Of a stretch of 64,000 nucleotides of DNA, positions 26,806-34,798 are shown piece by piece. This DNA comes from JABDMH01 sp965223165. GTDB taxonomy: Bacteria; Bacteroidota; Bacteroidia; Chitinophagales; Saprospiraceae. Both the position numbers and the translations under genes were made by a program. Within the stretch, counting starts at the first letter, position 1, and each line of letters begins with the position of its first letter. The notes under the pieces were generated by a model. The model saw nothing but the letters and a program-made list of their open reading frames with translations. It was not told the DNA's origin and made no database searches. The DNA lies in contig CBDCVQ010000007.1 of NCBI GenBank assembly GCA_965223165.1, positions 62,001 through 126,000 of the forward strand, read 5' to 3'.

Positions 26806-28977
26806 ATGCACAAGGTATTTGGGATCAGACATCATGGCGCAGGCTCTTCCCGCAATCTGGTCTTATCGCTGCAGGCCTATCAACCGGACGTGTTGCTGAT
26901 CGAATGTCCGTCAGACGCTCAGCACCTCGTGCACTACGTGAGTCAAGATCTGCTGCAGCCGCCCGTGGCCATCATGATCTACAATCAGCAAAACCTGCAG
27001 GAGTATGCGTACTATCCCTTTGCGACATTCTCTCCCGAGTGGCAAGCACTGGTCTACGGAGCGTCGCAGGGAGTAGAGGTACGCTTTTTTGACCTACCGC
27101 AGTCCTATGCCTTTACCGCTAAAGAGCGGCGAAAACGTCCCGCATATAGTGTGGATCCGTTTGCCCAAATGTCCCAGTTGGCCGGATATGACGACCCGGA
27201 AGTCTGGTGGGACGAGTACATCGAGCAGCAAGGGCCAGACATATCTGTCTTTGATGCCATACTGGAGATGCTGATCGCCATGCGGAGCAAGCTGGGCGAA
27301 GAGGAAAACATCAACACCCTGCGCGAAGCCTATATGCGTACCCAGATTCGGCTGGCGCAAAAGGAGGGGTTTGCGCGGATTGGTGTGGTATGTGGCGCGT
27401 GGCATGCCCCCGCCATTCATGACTTGGCACCTTTTACGGCGGGCTCAGACAAACTCCAACTGCGAGGCCTCAAGCGGGTGTCTACCAAAGCCACCTGGGT
27501 ACCATGGTCCTACAATCGCATTGCCCGCCACACCGGTTATGGAGCCGGTGTCGTCTCTCCCTACTGGTACGAGGCACTGTTTGTCGATCCGGAGCGGGCG
27601 GTGGCCCGGTGGATGAGCAGGGCTTCTGGCATCCTCCAGGAGATGGGCCTGGACGTCTCTCCCGCGCATACCATCGAGGGGGCCAGACTCGCCGAGATGC
27701 TGACAGCCCTGCGAGGCAAGCCTGCTCCCGGCATACAAGAGCTCTTTGATGCTGTCTCGACCGTCTATTGCCGGGGAGATGACCGCCTCATTCAAAAGCT
27801 GAGGATCAAGCTCCTCGAAGGGGAGAGTGTAGGTCAAGTCTCGGAGGATATACCGATGGTGCCGCTGCGCCAGGATCTCGATCGAGCCATCAAAGAAGCG
27901 AGACTGACCCGTGACTGGCGCAGCCAAGCCCAGGTCGACAAGCATCTGGATCTCCGACGACCCACTCAGCTGAAGGCCAGCAGGCTACTGCACACCCTGG
28001 TCCTCCTCGATATACCTTGGGGCACAGAGCAAGAACCGGCACACAACCCGCTGGGCAGCTTTCATGAGTATTGGTTCCTGCGCTGGGTTCCCGACTATGA
28101 AATCAAGATCATCGAGGCCAGCATCTGGGGGAATACCCTCGCTGAAGCCACCCGCAACAAGGTCACGCAGCAGCTGCATGAGGAAGCGCACTTTGAAAGA
28201 CTCGGGCTGATACTGTACGAAGTGCTGCATGCACATCTGCCCGAACTCATTGAGCCGGTCAGCCAAAAGATCAAAGATCTGGGCAACCTCTCAGACGACG
28301 TGCTCCTGCTGATGAAGATCGTACCGCCACTCATCTGGTCGCTGCGATATGGAGATACAGCACAACTTGATACGGCCTCGATCCGGGATCTACTGCATCA
28401 GGTGTTTCCCCGGGTTTGCCTTCTGCTGCCCAAGAAGGTAGCGCAAATCGCCGATGACCTGGCGCAAGACTATTTTGCCACCGTCATGCAAGTACAGCAG
28501 GCCGTTCAACTCATGGATATGGCCGAGTTGCAGGCCCAGTGGACGTCGGCGATGCAACGTATCAGCAAGGGAGCGGTGGCTCACCCCCTGATCAAGGGAT
28601 ACGCTTTGCGACTGATGTTATCTCGAAGCGCTGAGTTGGATCACACTTTTCGGAGGCAGCTGAACTACGAGCTGTCAAGCCTGACGGATCCTTTCTATCC
28701 GGCACATTTCCTGGAGGGCTTCTTGTACGGAGGCGGCTGGCTGCTGATACATCGTCCGGTCTTGTATGAAGTGATTGACGGCTGGTTGCAGCAGTTGGAT
28801 GAGGAGGCTTTCCACACATTCTTGCCCATTCTTCGCCGGACGTTCAGCACTTTTTCGCCGGCGGAAAAGAAGGTACTGATGCAACTGATCAGCGGTCCGG
28901 TGAACCGAGAGGAGGAGTCATCGTCGCTGGAGATCGATACCGTCTTGTTGCCGACCTTACAAAAGTTGCTGGATTAA
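26806..28977 (+). CDS. DUF5682 (YehM-like) protein
   Basis: I use the ATG at 26806 (723 residues); a GTG 6 bp upstream is possible. The protein opens with VFGIRHHGAGSSRNLVLSL and LLIECPSDA and has a later conserved-looking GVVCGAWHAPAI at about residue 200. These are the hallmarks of DUF5682, which accompanies YehL-type ATPases. The pattern of GxxH (GIRH), Glu, GxxH (GAWH) resembles the TIKI/TraB/EreA hydrolase superfamily; this link is my inference. The long C-terminal half is helical. No signal or membrane helix is seen. Usually a VWA gene follows, but here the next gene is convergent scpA. Confidence 0.85.
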   Translation: MHKVFGIRHHGAGSSRNLVLSLQAYQPDVLLIECPSDAQHLVHYVSQDLLQPPVAIMIYNQQNLQEYAYYPFATFSPEWQALVYGASQGVEVRFFDLPQSYAFTAKERRKRPAYSVDPFAQMSQLAGYDDPEVWWDEYIEQQGPDISVFDAILEMLIAMRSKLGEEENINTLREAYMRTQIRLAQKEGFARIGVVCGAWHAPAIHDLAPFTAGSDKLQLRGLKRVSTKATWVPWSYNRIARHTGYGAGVVSPYWYEALFVDPERAVARWMSRASGILQEMGLDVSPAHTIEGARLAEMLTALRGKPAPGIQELFDAVSTVYCRGDDRLIQKLRIKLLEGESVGQVSEDIPMVPLRQDLDRAIKEARLTRDWRSQAQVDKHLDLRRPTQLKASRLLHTLVLLDIPWGTEQEPAHNPLGSFHEYWFLRWVPDYEIKIIEASIWGNTLAEATRNKVTQQLHEEAHFERLGLILYEVLHAHLPELIEPVSQKIKDLGNLSDDVLLLMKIVPPLIWSLRYGDTAQLDTASIRDLLHQVFPRVCLLLPKKVAQIADDLAQDYFATVMQVQQAVQLMDMAELQAQWTSAMQRISKGAVAHPLIKGYALRLMLSRSAELDHTFRRQLNYELSSLTDPFYPAHFLEGFLYGGGWLLIHRPVLYEVIDGWLQQLDEEAFHTFLPILRRTFSTFSPAEKKVLMQLISGPVNREEESSSLEIDTVLLPTLQKLLD

Positions 28978-29020
28978 GTCTGTCGTCCTTGAGCCTCCAG
29001 CCTGTCAGGGCGTGCGCGCA

Positions 29021-29785
29021 TCAAGACTCTTCGCTCGGCTCGGCAGCCGTGAGCCAAAAGTGATTGCGGCCTTCGCCCTGGATCAAATGAATCTTCTGTT
29101 GACTCAGCATTTCCAGCATGGCAAGAAATGTGACAATGGCATGGATGCGATTTTCCAGCCCGTTGAAGAGATCCTCGAAGGCGGTCTTGACACCGCTCCG
29201 CAACTTGCTTGATATGTAGGAAGACTGATCTTTAATGGTGTAGCTATATCGGGCGATCGTATGGGCGATCACCTGCCGGTCAGAAAAGCGCTCCATGATT
29301 CGCTCAAAGGCACGGAGAAGCTTAAACAAGGTCACCGACTCGAGCTCGGCATCGACGAGGGCGATTTCGGCGATTTGCTTGAGCTCGGACTTACTGTGGC
29401 CCCGCTGATACTTTTCAGATCGGTCTTTCTCCAGGGTGCGAAACTCTTCGAGGGTCTCTTTGTATCGCTTGTACTCGATCAGCTTTTGGACCAGTTCGTC
29501 GCGTGGATCTATCTCGTTGCCCTCTTCATCCAGTACTTTGCGAGGCAGCAGAAGTCTGGCCTTGATGCGCATCAAGGTGGCGGCCACGACGATAAATTCA
29601 CTAGCCAGATCAATGTTGAGCGCGTCCATCTGCCGCACATAAGCTAGAAAGTCATCGGTGATCTTGGCAATCGGTATGTTGTTGATATCAAGCTCGTCAC
29701 GCTCGATAAAAAAGAGTAGCAGATCAAAGGGCCCCTCAAACTGGGGCAGTCTAATAGTGTAGGTTGTGTAGTTTTGATCAGCCAT
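29021..29785 (-). CDS. scpA: Segregation and condensation protein A
   Basis: ScpA is the kleisin subunit that joins SMC ATPases in chromosome condensation. The start is the ATG at 29785 (MADQNYTTYTIRLPQFEGPFDL), giving 254 residues; a TTG 12 bp upstream overlaps the promoter element. The N-terminal SMC-binding motif FEGPFDLLLFFIERDELDIN is clear, followed by MRIKARLLLPRK and a C-terminal winged helix (FEDLFNGLENRIHAIVTFLAMLEML). ScpB is not in the window. The gene is convergent with the DUF5682 gene. Confidence 0.95.
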   Translation of the reverse strand: MADQNYTTYTIRLPQFEGPFDLLLFFIERDELDINNIPIAKITDDFLAYVRQMDALNIDLASEFIVVAATLMRIKARLLLPRKVLDEEGNEIDPRDELVQKLIEYKRYKETLEEFRTLEKDRSEKYQRGHSKSELKQIAEIALVDAELESVTLFKLLRAFERIMERFSDRQVIAHTIARYSYTIKDQSSYISSKLRSGVKTAFEDLFNGLENRIHAIVTFLAMLEMLSQQKIHLIQGEGRNHFWLTAAEPSEES

Positions 29786-29794
29786 AGTATCGCA

Positions 29795-29802
29795 CAAATG
29801 TA
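29795..29802 (-). promoter_or_regulatory. -7 promoter element for scpA, close to the start codon
   Basis: Minus-strand TACATTTG fits TAnnTTTG and ends only 10 nt before the scpA ATG, so the mRNA leader would be a few bases at most. No good -33 element was found. Confidence 0.45.
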
Positions 29803-29886
29803 GCTATTTTGATGGTGCCGGCAGCGAATGCAGCCAGCGTCCGACAAGCCGGCGTGGCTATGGTCTTTGGTTTTCTTTTTTAGCGC

Positions 29887-30606
29887 ATGAATCAACAAGA
29901 AAAAGGTCGTCTCTATCTAGTGCCAACCCCCCTGGGGCCAGAGGGAGACGCCGCTCTGACGCAGCGCAGTCGGGAGATAGTAGGCGCCTGCACCGAGTTT
30001 ATCGTCGAGTCTCTCAAGATGGGGCGCCGACACGTAAAGCGGATGGCGCCGGATCTTGATCTCGGCACCTGTGTCTTTCATGCGCTCAACAAGCATACCC
30101 CCCCGGAGGAGTACACCTACTATTTGGACGCGGCGCTGGCAGGCAAGGATATCTGCGTACTGTCAGATGCTGGCAGTCCCAGTATTGCTGACCCGGGTGC
30201 ACCCATCGTACAGCTGGCGCACCGGCGGGGTATCTGTGTAGTGCCCTTGCCGGGACCCTCATCGATCATGCTGGCACTGATGGCATCAGGTCTGCAGGGG
30301 CAATCATTTACTTTCAGAGGCTATTTGTCGCACCACAAGTCGTCTCTCCGGCGCGATCTTAAGACGGTGGAACGTGAGGCCAGATCGGGCGTCACGCAGA
30401 TTTTTATGGAGACGCCCTATCGCAATACCAAGATGCTCCAGGCCATCCTGCAGACCTTGTCCGATGACATGCAGCTATGCATCGCCTGCCAGCTGACCCT
30501 GCCGGACGAATGGATCCACAGCCGCTCCATCCGACAGTGGAAGCAGGTGGCCAGGCCCGATCTACACAAGAAGCCAGCGATTTTCTTGGTCGGACCCGAA
30601 CAGTGA
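29887..30606 (+). CDS. RsmI-like SAM-dependent methyltransferase (tetrapyrrole methylase fold)
   Basis: The 239-residue protein opens with RLYLVPTPLGPEGDAAL, a variant of the RsmI start VATPIGNLGD. It keeps ICVLSDAGSPSIADPGAPIV (about residues 92-111), VVPLPGPSSIMLALMASGL (about 118-136), FTFRGYLS and QIFMETPYRN, all typical of the fold. RsmI 2'-O-methylates C1402 of 16S rRNA. The altered N-terminal motif suggests this is the shorter paralogue common in Bacteroidota, whose target is not established. It is convergent with dnaE. Confidence 0.85.
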   Translation: MNQQEKGRLYLVPTPLGPEGDAALTQRSREIVGACTEFIVESLKMGRRHVKRMAPDLDLGTCVFHALNKHTPPEEYTYYLDAALAGKDICVLSDAGSPSIADPGAPIVQLAHRRGICVVPLPGPSSIMLALMASGLQGQSFTFRGYLSHHKSSLRRDLKTVEREARSGVTQIFMETPYRNTKMLQAILQTLSDDMQLCIACQLTLPDEWIHSRSIRQWKQVARPDLHKKPAIFLVGPEQ

Positions 30607-30642
30607 GCGCAGGGCCCCCGGCTTTGGTGTTTTCTGCTGCCC

Positions 30643-33600
30643 TCACCGCCGTCCGTATAACTTGTCCACTTTGGCCCTGGATGGATACGGTGCTCGGGTC
30701 AATGGTCTGGGTGACACATTGGACCCATCGGGTAACCTAACTTTTGCATTCGGGTCCTCATAGCGTGGATCCTCGATCATGGGCAAGCGATCCACCTTTG
30801 ATATCTCAATGGATGGAAATCCAAACTCTACCACCACCTTGCCCTCCATCAAATAGCATCCCGGCCCCTTAAACGGCCACCGGATCAGAATATCGGGGAA
30901 ATGCGTGGTATCAAAAAAGCTGCCTTCCGCATCGACCCAGGTTCCAAAATTCATGTGCCCTCGATTGGTCGGCACGTCCTTACGCGCCACCAGATAGCCG
31001 ACGATACGCACCGTCTTGTTTTCCCACCGCAATAGATCACGCACGAGGACATTGCCCCGATAGTTGGTCTTTAGCAACTCAAAAGGCGAATGGGTAACCG
31101 GAAAACCTAAAATTTCAATTTCATCAAAAGAGTCTTCAAAGTCGTTTCTCACCAGTTGAGGAAATGACCACTTTCTCACCGGCTCTCGAAATAATTTTGT
31201 GCTCTGAAAATTTGTATTCTTCCGATGTTTATTAAACATCATCTTGGCCTCCAAAATCAGCTCGTTCTTTGGCCGCCCCGTAAATCGAAAAGCGCCGGAA
31301 AATATCAACAACTCCAAATGTTCGATGCCAATATCAATACGTTCTTTCAAGTCATGCAAGGACTGATATGGACCGTTTACCTCGCGCTCCTCCACGATGC
31401 TCTCTGACACCGACAAATTAAATCCCTCTATCGAACTGAATCCCACATATACCTCCTTGCCATGCAGACATGCCAACACCTCACTTCGATTTGCGCAAGG
31501 TTGACAGACCGTACCACCGGCCATCCGGACTTCATGAAAATAGACCTCCTTTCGGTAGAATCCGCCAAAATTATTAATGGCGCTCACCATAAACTCCAAC
31601 GGATAATGCACCTTTAAATACAAAGCCAGGTACGACTCTACCGCATAACTGGCAGAATGCGACTTGCAAAATGAATACCCGGCAAACGACTCGATCTGAC
31701 GATACACTTCGTTGGTGAGCTCCTGTGCATAGCCTCGCTCCTGACAATTATCAAAAAAGCGCTGCTTAACCTTTTGCAGCTCTCGGGTCGACCTTGTCTT
31801 GCCCGACATGCCTCGCCGCAGTATGTCGGCGTCGGCCATATCCAGTCCTCCAAAATAATGCGCGATCTTTATCACGTCTTCCTGGTAGACCATCACTCCA
31901 TAGGTCTCTCCCAGATGCTCCTCAAAGATGGGATGGAAGTATTCAAAGTCATCCGGGTTATTGTGGCGCCGCTGAAACTCCCTCAGCATACCGGACTTGG
32001 CTACGCCGGGTCGGATCACACTGGACGCCGCCACCAAGATGTCATAATTATTAGCCCTCAGTCGGCGCAACAAGCCACGCATAGCCGGAGACTCTACATA
32101 GAAGCAGCCGATCGTCCTGCCTTTGGATAACATCTCATTGCACACCGGATGGTTTACATATCGACGGGTGTCATTAAAATCGATTTCATCCCCATGCTTT
32201 TCTTTTACCAATTGAATGGTGGAATGAATCGTCCCCAAACCTCGCTGGCTCAAAATGTCAAATTTTTCAAAGCCGATATCCTCCGCAATGTACATGTCAA
32301 ATTGAGCGGTCTTAAATCCCTTCGGCGGAAAGTTCATCGCCGTGTAGTACGTCAATGGTTTTTCGCTGATCAGCACGCCACAGGCATGCATCGAAAGTTG
32401 ATTGGGGTATTTGTGCAGCATATCTGCATACTTGTGAATTATGCCTACCTCCTTATTCTTCTGATGGAGATTGCGCGGATTTTTTGCCAACTCATCGATC
32501 TCGGATTTAGCCAGCCCCAGCACCTTGCCCAGCTCCCGGTGAATCGATCGGTGCTTAAAGGATCCAATCGTGCCACAAAAAGCCGTACACGCCGGATCAA
32601 ATCTCTTAAACAGATAGTCCAATATTTCATCCCGATCTTTCCAACTCCAATCAATATCAAAATCAGGAGGCACCTTTCGGGCCGGATTCAAAAATCGCTC
32701 GAAATACAGATTTAATTGGATCGGGCACACATTGGTGATCTTCAAAATATATGCGACGATAGAATTTGCTCCACTGCCACGACCGACATGAAAAAAATTG
32801 CGCGATAAACTGTAATGCACAATATCCCAGGTACATAAAAAATATCCACTGAATCCCAATCGATTAATAATTTCTAACTCCTTCTCCACTCGATCGCGGG
32901 CTTGTGGATTTTTCTTACCGTATCGATATTCAAAGCCATCATCAATCAATTTCCTGAGTAGTTCTTTGTCGCCATACCTCGTCCCGGTATAGGTCTCCTT
33001 ATTTTTTGGTGTCGTAAAATCAAATTCAAACTGGCAAGACCGGAGTAACCGATTGGTATTGTCGATGACCTCCGGCATCATATTGTATGCTGATCGGAGC
33101 GCATCGGGGGCCAACATAAACTCATCTGTCGTCGCATGATCTGCCCCACTGAGCATGGACAAGATGATATTGTTGTCGACACACCGCAGCAGGCGATGCA
33201 GGTTGTACTCGGTCTTCGTGCGAAAGGTGACCGGCTGCATGATCACCAGTTTGTGTCTACGCTGGTTTAAGGGCGAATAAATGACTTTGTATCGATCGGA
33301 AAGACGGACGCCCACATACTCGTTTTCACGGAGAACCAAGGGTGCATTTTCCGGGGGATAGAGGACGTATGCATGGTGGAAAGGCATCGCCACCGATGGC
33401 AATGGTTGCTTGGAAATGTTGTGCTCCGTCAAAAACTGATTCAACTCGTGAAAGCCCTCATTGTTCTTTGCGAGGCCTACGTATAGTAGTTTGTTGTCGT
33501 GTCTAAACTCCAGGCCCACCACCGGATGGATGTTGTGTATCTCACATACCCGGATGAAGTCAAACACGCCACTGGTGACATTGATATCGGTCAACGCCAG

Positions 33601-33696
33601 TGCTTCCACGCCGTAGGCCGCCGCTTGCTCCACGAGCTTTTCGACGGGGATCGTGCCGTATCGTAGGGAGTAATATGAGTGGCAATTCGTGTACAT
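30643..33696 (-). CDS. dnaE: Short DNA polymerase III alpha subunit (secondary DnaE)
   Basis: At 1017 residues this is shorter than replicative DnaE and lacks the C-terminal tau-binding part. The N-terminal PHP domain is degenerate: NCHSYYSLRYG has Asn in place of the first metal His, and ALALTDINV replaces the usual LTDH. Polymerase motifs are intact: GRGSGANSIVAYIL (about residue 315) and PPDFDIDW with the catalytic Asp pair (about 352). Later segments RRGMSGKTR and FAGYSFCKSHSASYAVESY are the fingers and helix-hairpin-helix region, then an OB fold. It may be a translesion polymerase, as second DnaE proteins often are (inference). The middle (about 31.1-33.1 kb) looks AT-richer than its neighbours. 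Confidence 0.9.
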   Translation of the reverse strand: MYTNCHSYYSLRYGTIPVEKLVEQAAAYGVEALALTDINVTSGVFDFIRVCEIHNIHPVVGLEFRHDNKLLYVGLAKNNEGFHELNQFLTEHNISKQPLPSVAMPFHHAYVLYPPENAPLVLRENEYVGVRLSDRYKVIYSPLNQRRHKLVIMQPVTFRTKTEYNLHRLLRCVDNNIILSMLSGADHATTDEFMLAPDALRSAYNMMPEVIDNTNRLLRSCQFEFDFTTPKNKETYTGTRYGDKELLRKLIDDGFEYRYGKKNPQARDRVEKELEIINRLGFSGYFLCTWDIVHYSLSRNFFHVGRGSGANSIVAYILKITNVCPIQLNLYFERFLNPARKVPPDFDIDWSWKDRDEILDYLFKRFDPACTAFCGTIGSFKHRSIHRELGKVLGLAKSEIDELAKNPRNLHQKNKEVGIIHKYADMLHKYPNQLSMHACGVLISEKPLTYYTAMNFPPKGFKTAQFDMYIAEDIGFEKFDILSQRGLGTIHSTIQLVKEKHGDEIDFNDTRRYVNHPVCNEMLSKGRTIGCFYVESPAMRGLLRRLRANNYDILVAASSVIRPGVAKSGMLREFQRRHNNPDDFEYFHPIFEEHLGETYGVMVYQEDVIKIAHYFGGLDMADADILRRGMSGKTRSTRELQKVKQRFFDNCQERGYAQELTNEVYRQIESFAGYSFCKSHSASYAVESYLALYLKVHYPLEFMVSAINNFGGFYRKEVYFHEVRMAGGTVCQPCANRSEVLACLHGKEVYVGFSSIEGFNLSVSESIVEEREVNGPYQSLHDLKERIDIGIEHLELLIFSGAFRFTGRPKNELILEAKMMFNKHRKNTNFQSTKLFREPVRKWSFPQLVRNDFEDSFDEIEILGFPVTHSPFELLKTNYRGNVLVRDLLRWENKTVRIVGYLVARKDVPTNRGHMNFGTWVDAEGSFFDTTHFPDILIRWPFKGPGCYLMEGKVVVEFGFPSIEISKVDRLPMIEDPRYEDPNAKVRLPDGSNVSPRPLTRAPYPSRAKVDKLYGRR

Positions 33697-33792
33697 TGAG
33701 TGAGCTTGAGTGACTTGAGTGAGCTTGAGTGAGCTTGAGTGAGCTTGAGTGACTTGAGTGAGCTTGAGTGACTTGAGTGACTTGAGTGAGCT
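33697..33792. repeat. Tandem 9/10-bp repeats directly before dnaE start
   Basis: Ten units of TGAGTGAGCT (10 bp, six copies) and TGAGTGACT (9 bp, four copies) are arranged 10,9,10,10,10,9,10,9,9,10. The repeat touches the dnaE start codon at 33694-33696. Confidence 0.95.
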
Positions 33793-33907
33793 ACAGTAGC
33801 TATTGTCGCTATTGTGGCTACAGTGGCTACAGTGGCTACAGTGGCTATTGTCGCTATTGTCGCTATTGTCGCTATTGTCGCTATTGTCGCTATTGTCGCT
33901 ATTGTGT
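33791..33907. repeat. Tandem 9-bp repeats upstream of dnaE
   Basis: Thirteen 9-mers in a row: CTACAGTAG, CTATTGTCG, CTATTGTGG, three CTACAGTGG, six CTATTGTCG and a final CTATTGTGT. They abut the TGAGTGAGCT repeats. Two base types (CTATTG and CTACAG) alternate in blocks, which indicates repeated slippage and block duplication. Confidence 0.95.
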
Positions 33908-34129
33908 GGTAGGGTACTCCATAATCTATTTTAACTGACTTTCTATATACTTATAATGATCAAAAGTATATTTTAGACGTAATTTTGTCAACTAAAATCT
34001 ATTTTTAATGGATATTGCGGAGAAGTTTGACGGTCAGATGACCCCAGATACCTGGTAAGAACAGGCTGGCTGGGCTAGACCGCACCAAGAAAAGCTAACG
34101 AAATCAAGGAGGGAAACTGCTATAAGATG

Positions 34130-34211
34130 TGCGGGTGGAGGGACTCGAACCCCCACGCCGTGAAGCACTAGATCCTAAGTCTAGCGTGTCTACCAATTCC
34201 ACCACACCCGC
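34130..34211 (-). tRNA. tRNA-Leu (anticodon UAG)
   Basis: The minus strand folds into an 82-nt class II tRNA. The acceptor stem pairs GCGGGTG with CACCCGC, discriminator A. The anticodon stem CTAGA/TCTAG encloses loop CTTAGGA with anticodon TAG. A long variable arm and a TTCGAGT T-loop are present. CCA is not encoded. It reads CUN leucine codons. The 222 bases between this gene and the repeats at 33907 hold nothing I recognise. Confidence 0.97.
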
Positions 34212-34798
34212 ATCAAAACTCGGCTGTCTACCAGGGAAAACAACCATTCATCCAAGACACCTCCTATGGCGTCTGAAAAAAGCGGAGCAAAGATAAAATC
34301 TTTTTGTGATTGCCCTCTGACAGCACAGGGCAATCGGCATTATGGGATTCTGCACCTATCAACGGCCAAAGAATTGCTGGCAAAATGCCCTTTGAACACA
34401 CTTAAGAAGACTAACCTTGCTAGTATGTGTCAGGCGAGGACGCCCTGACACCGCTAGGTTGTTCTTGTTGAGTTATTCCAACGGCACCTCGTCTCAAAGG
34501 CCATACCGCCCCAATCAGGCCGCGTTTGGCGTCCCCGCCCAACGCCATTGTAGCTCGCTGCCACCCCTGAAGCCTGGATAATGCGATTGCCCTGATCTGC
34601 CAGCATCTGACCGCTCCTCGATCAAAAACACCTACACTGAGGCGAGTGTCGCACGAAACCAGCCCAGGTACCACCTGCCCAACAGACCCACACAGACGTA
34701 CTCCACTGCCTAAGAAGGGTCAATCAAATTTCTCTTAGATTTAGTCCTGAAACGAACTGGCCGGTATAATCGTTGTAGTATAAGGCTTTTAAGGTGTA
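34212..34798. other. Intergenic region between tRNA-Leu and rel
   Basis: Nearly 600 bases with only short open frames that lack coding character. I see no repeat, terminator or clear promoter. The tRNA promoter must lie in the left part, since the tRNA is read leftward. Confidence 0.45.

Noticed and set aside
30603..30646. Possible hairpin between the RsmI-like gene and dnaE
   Set aside because: The arms GTGAGCGCAG and CTGCCCTCAC have one mismatch and a 24-nt loop, with no T-run on either side.
34266..34674. Short open frames between tRNA-Leu and rel
   Set aside because: No coding character, no motif, and they overlap each other on opposite strands.
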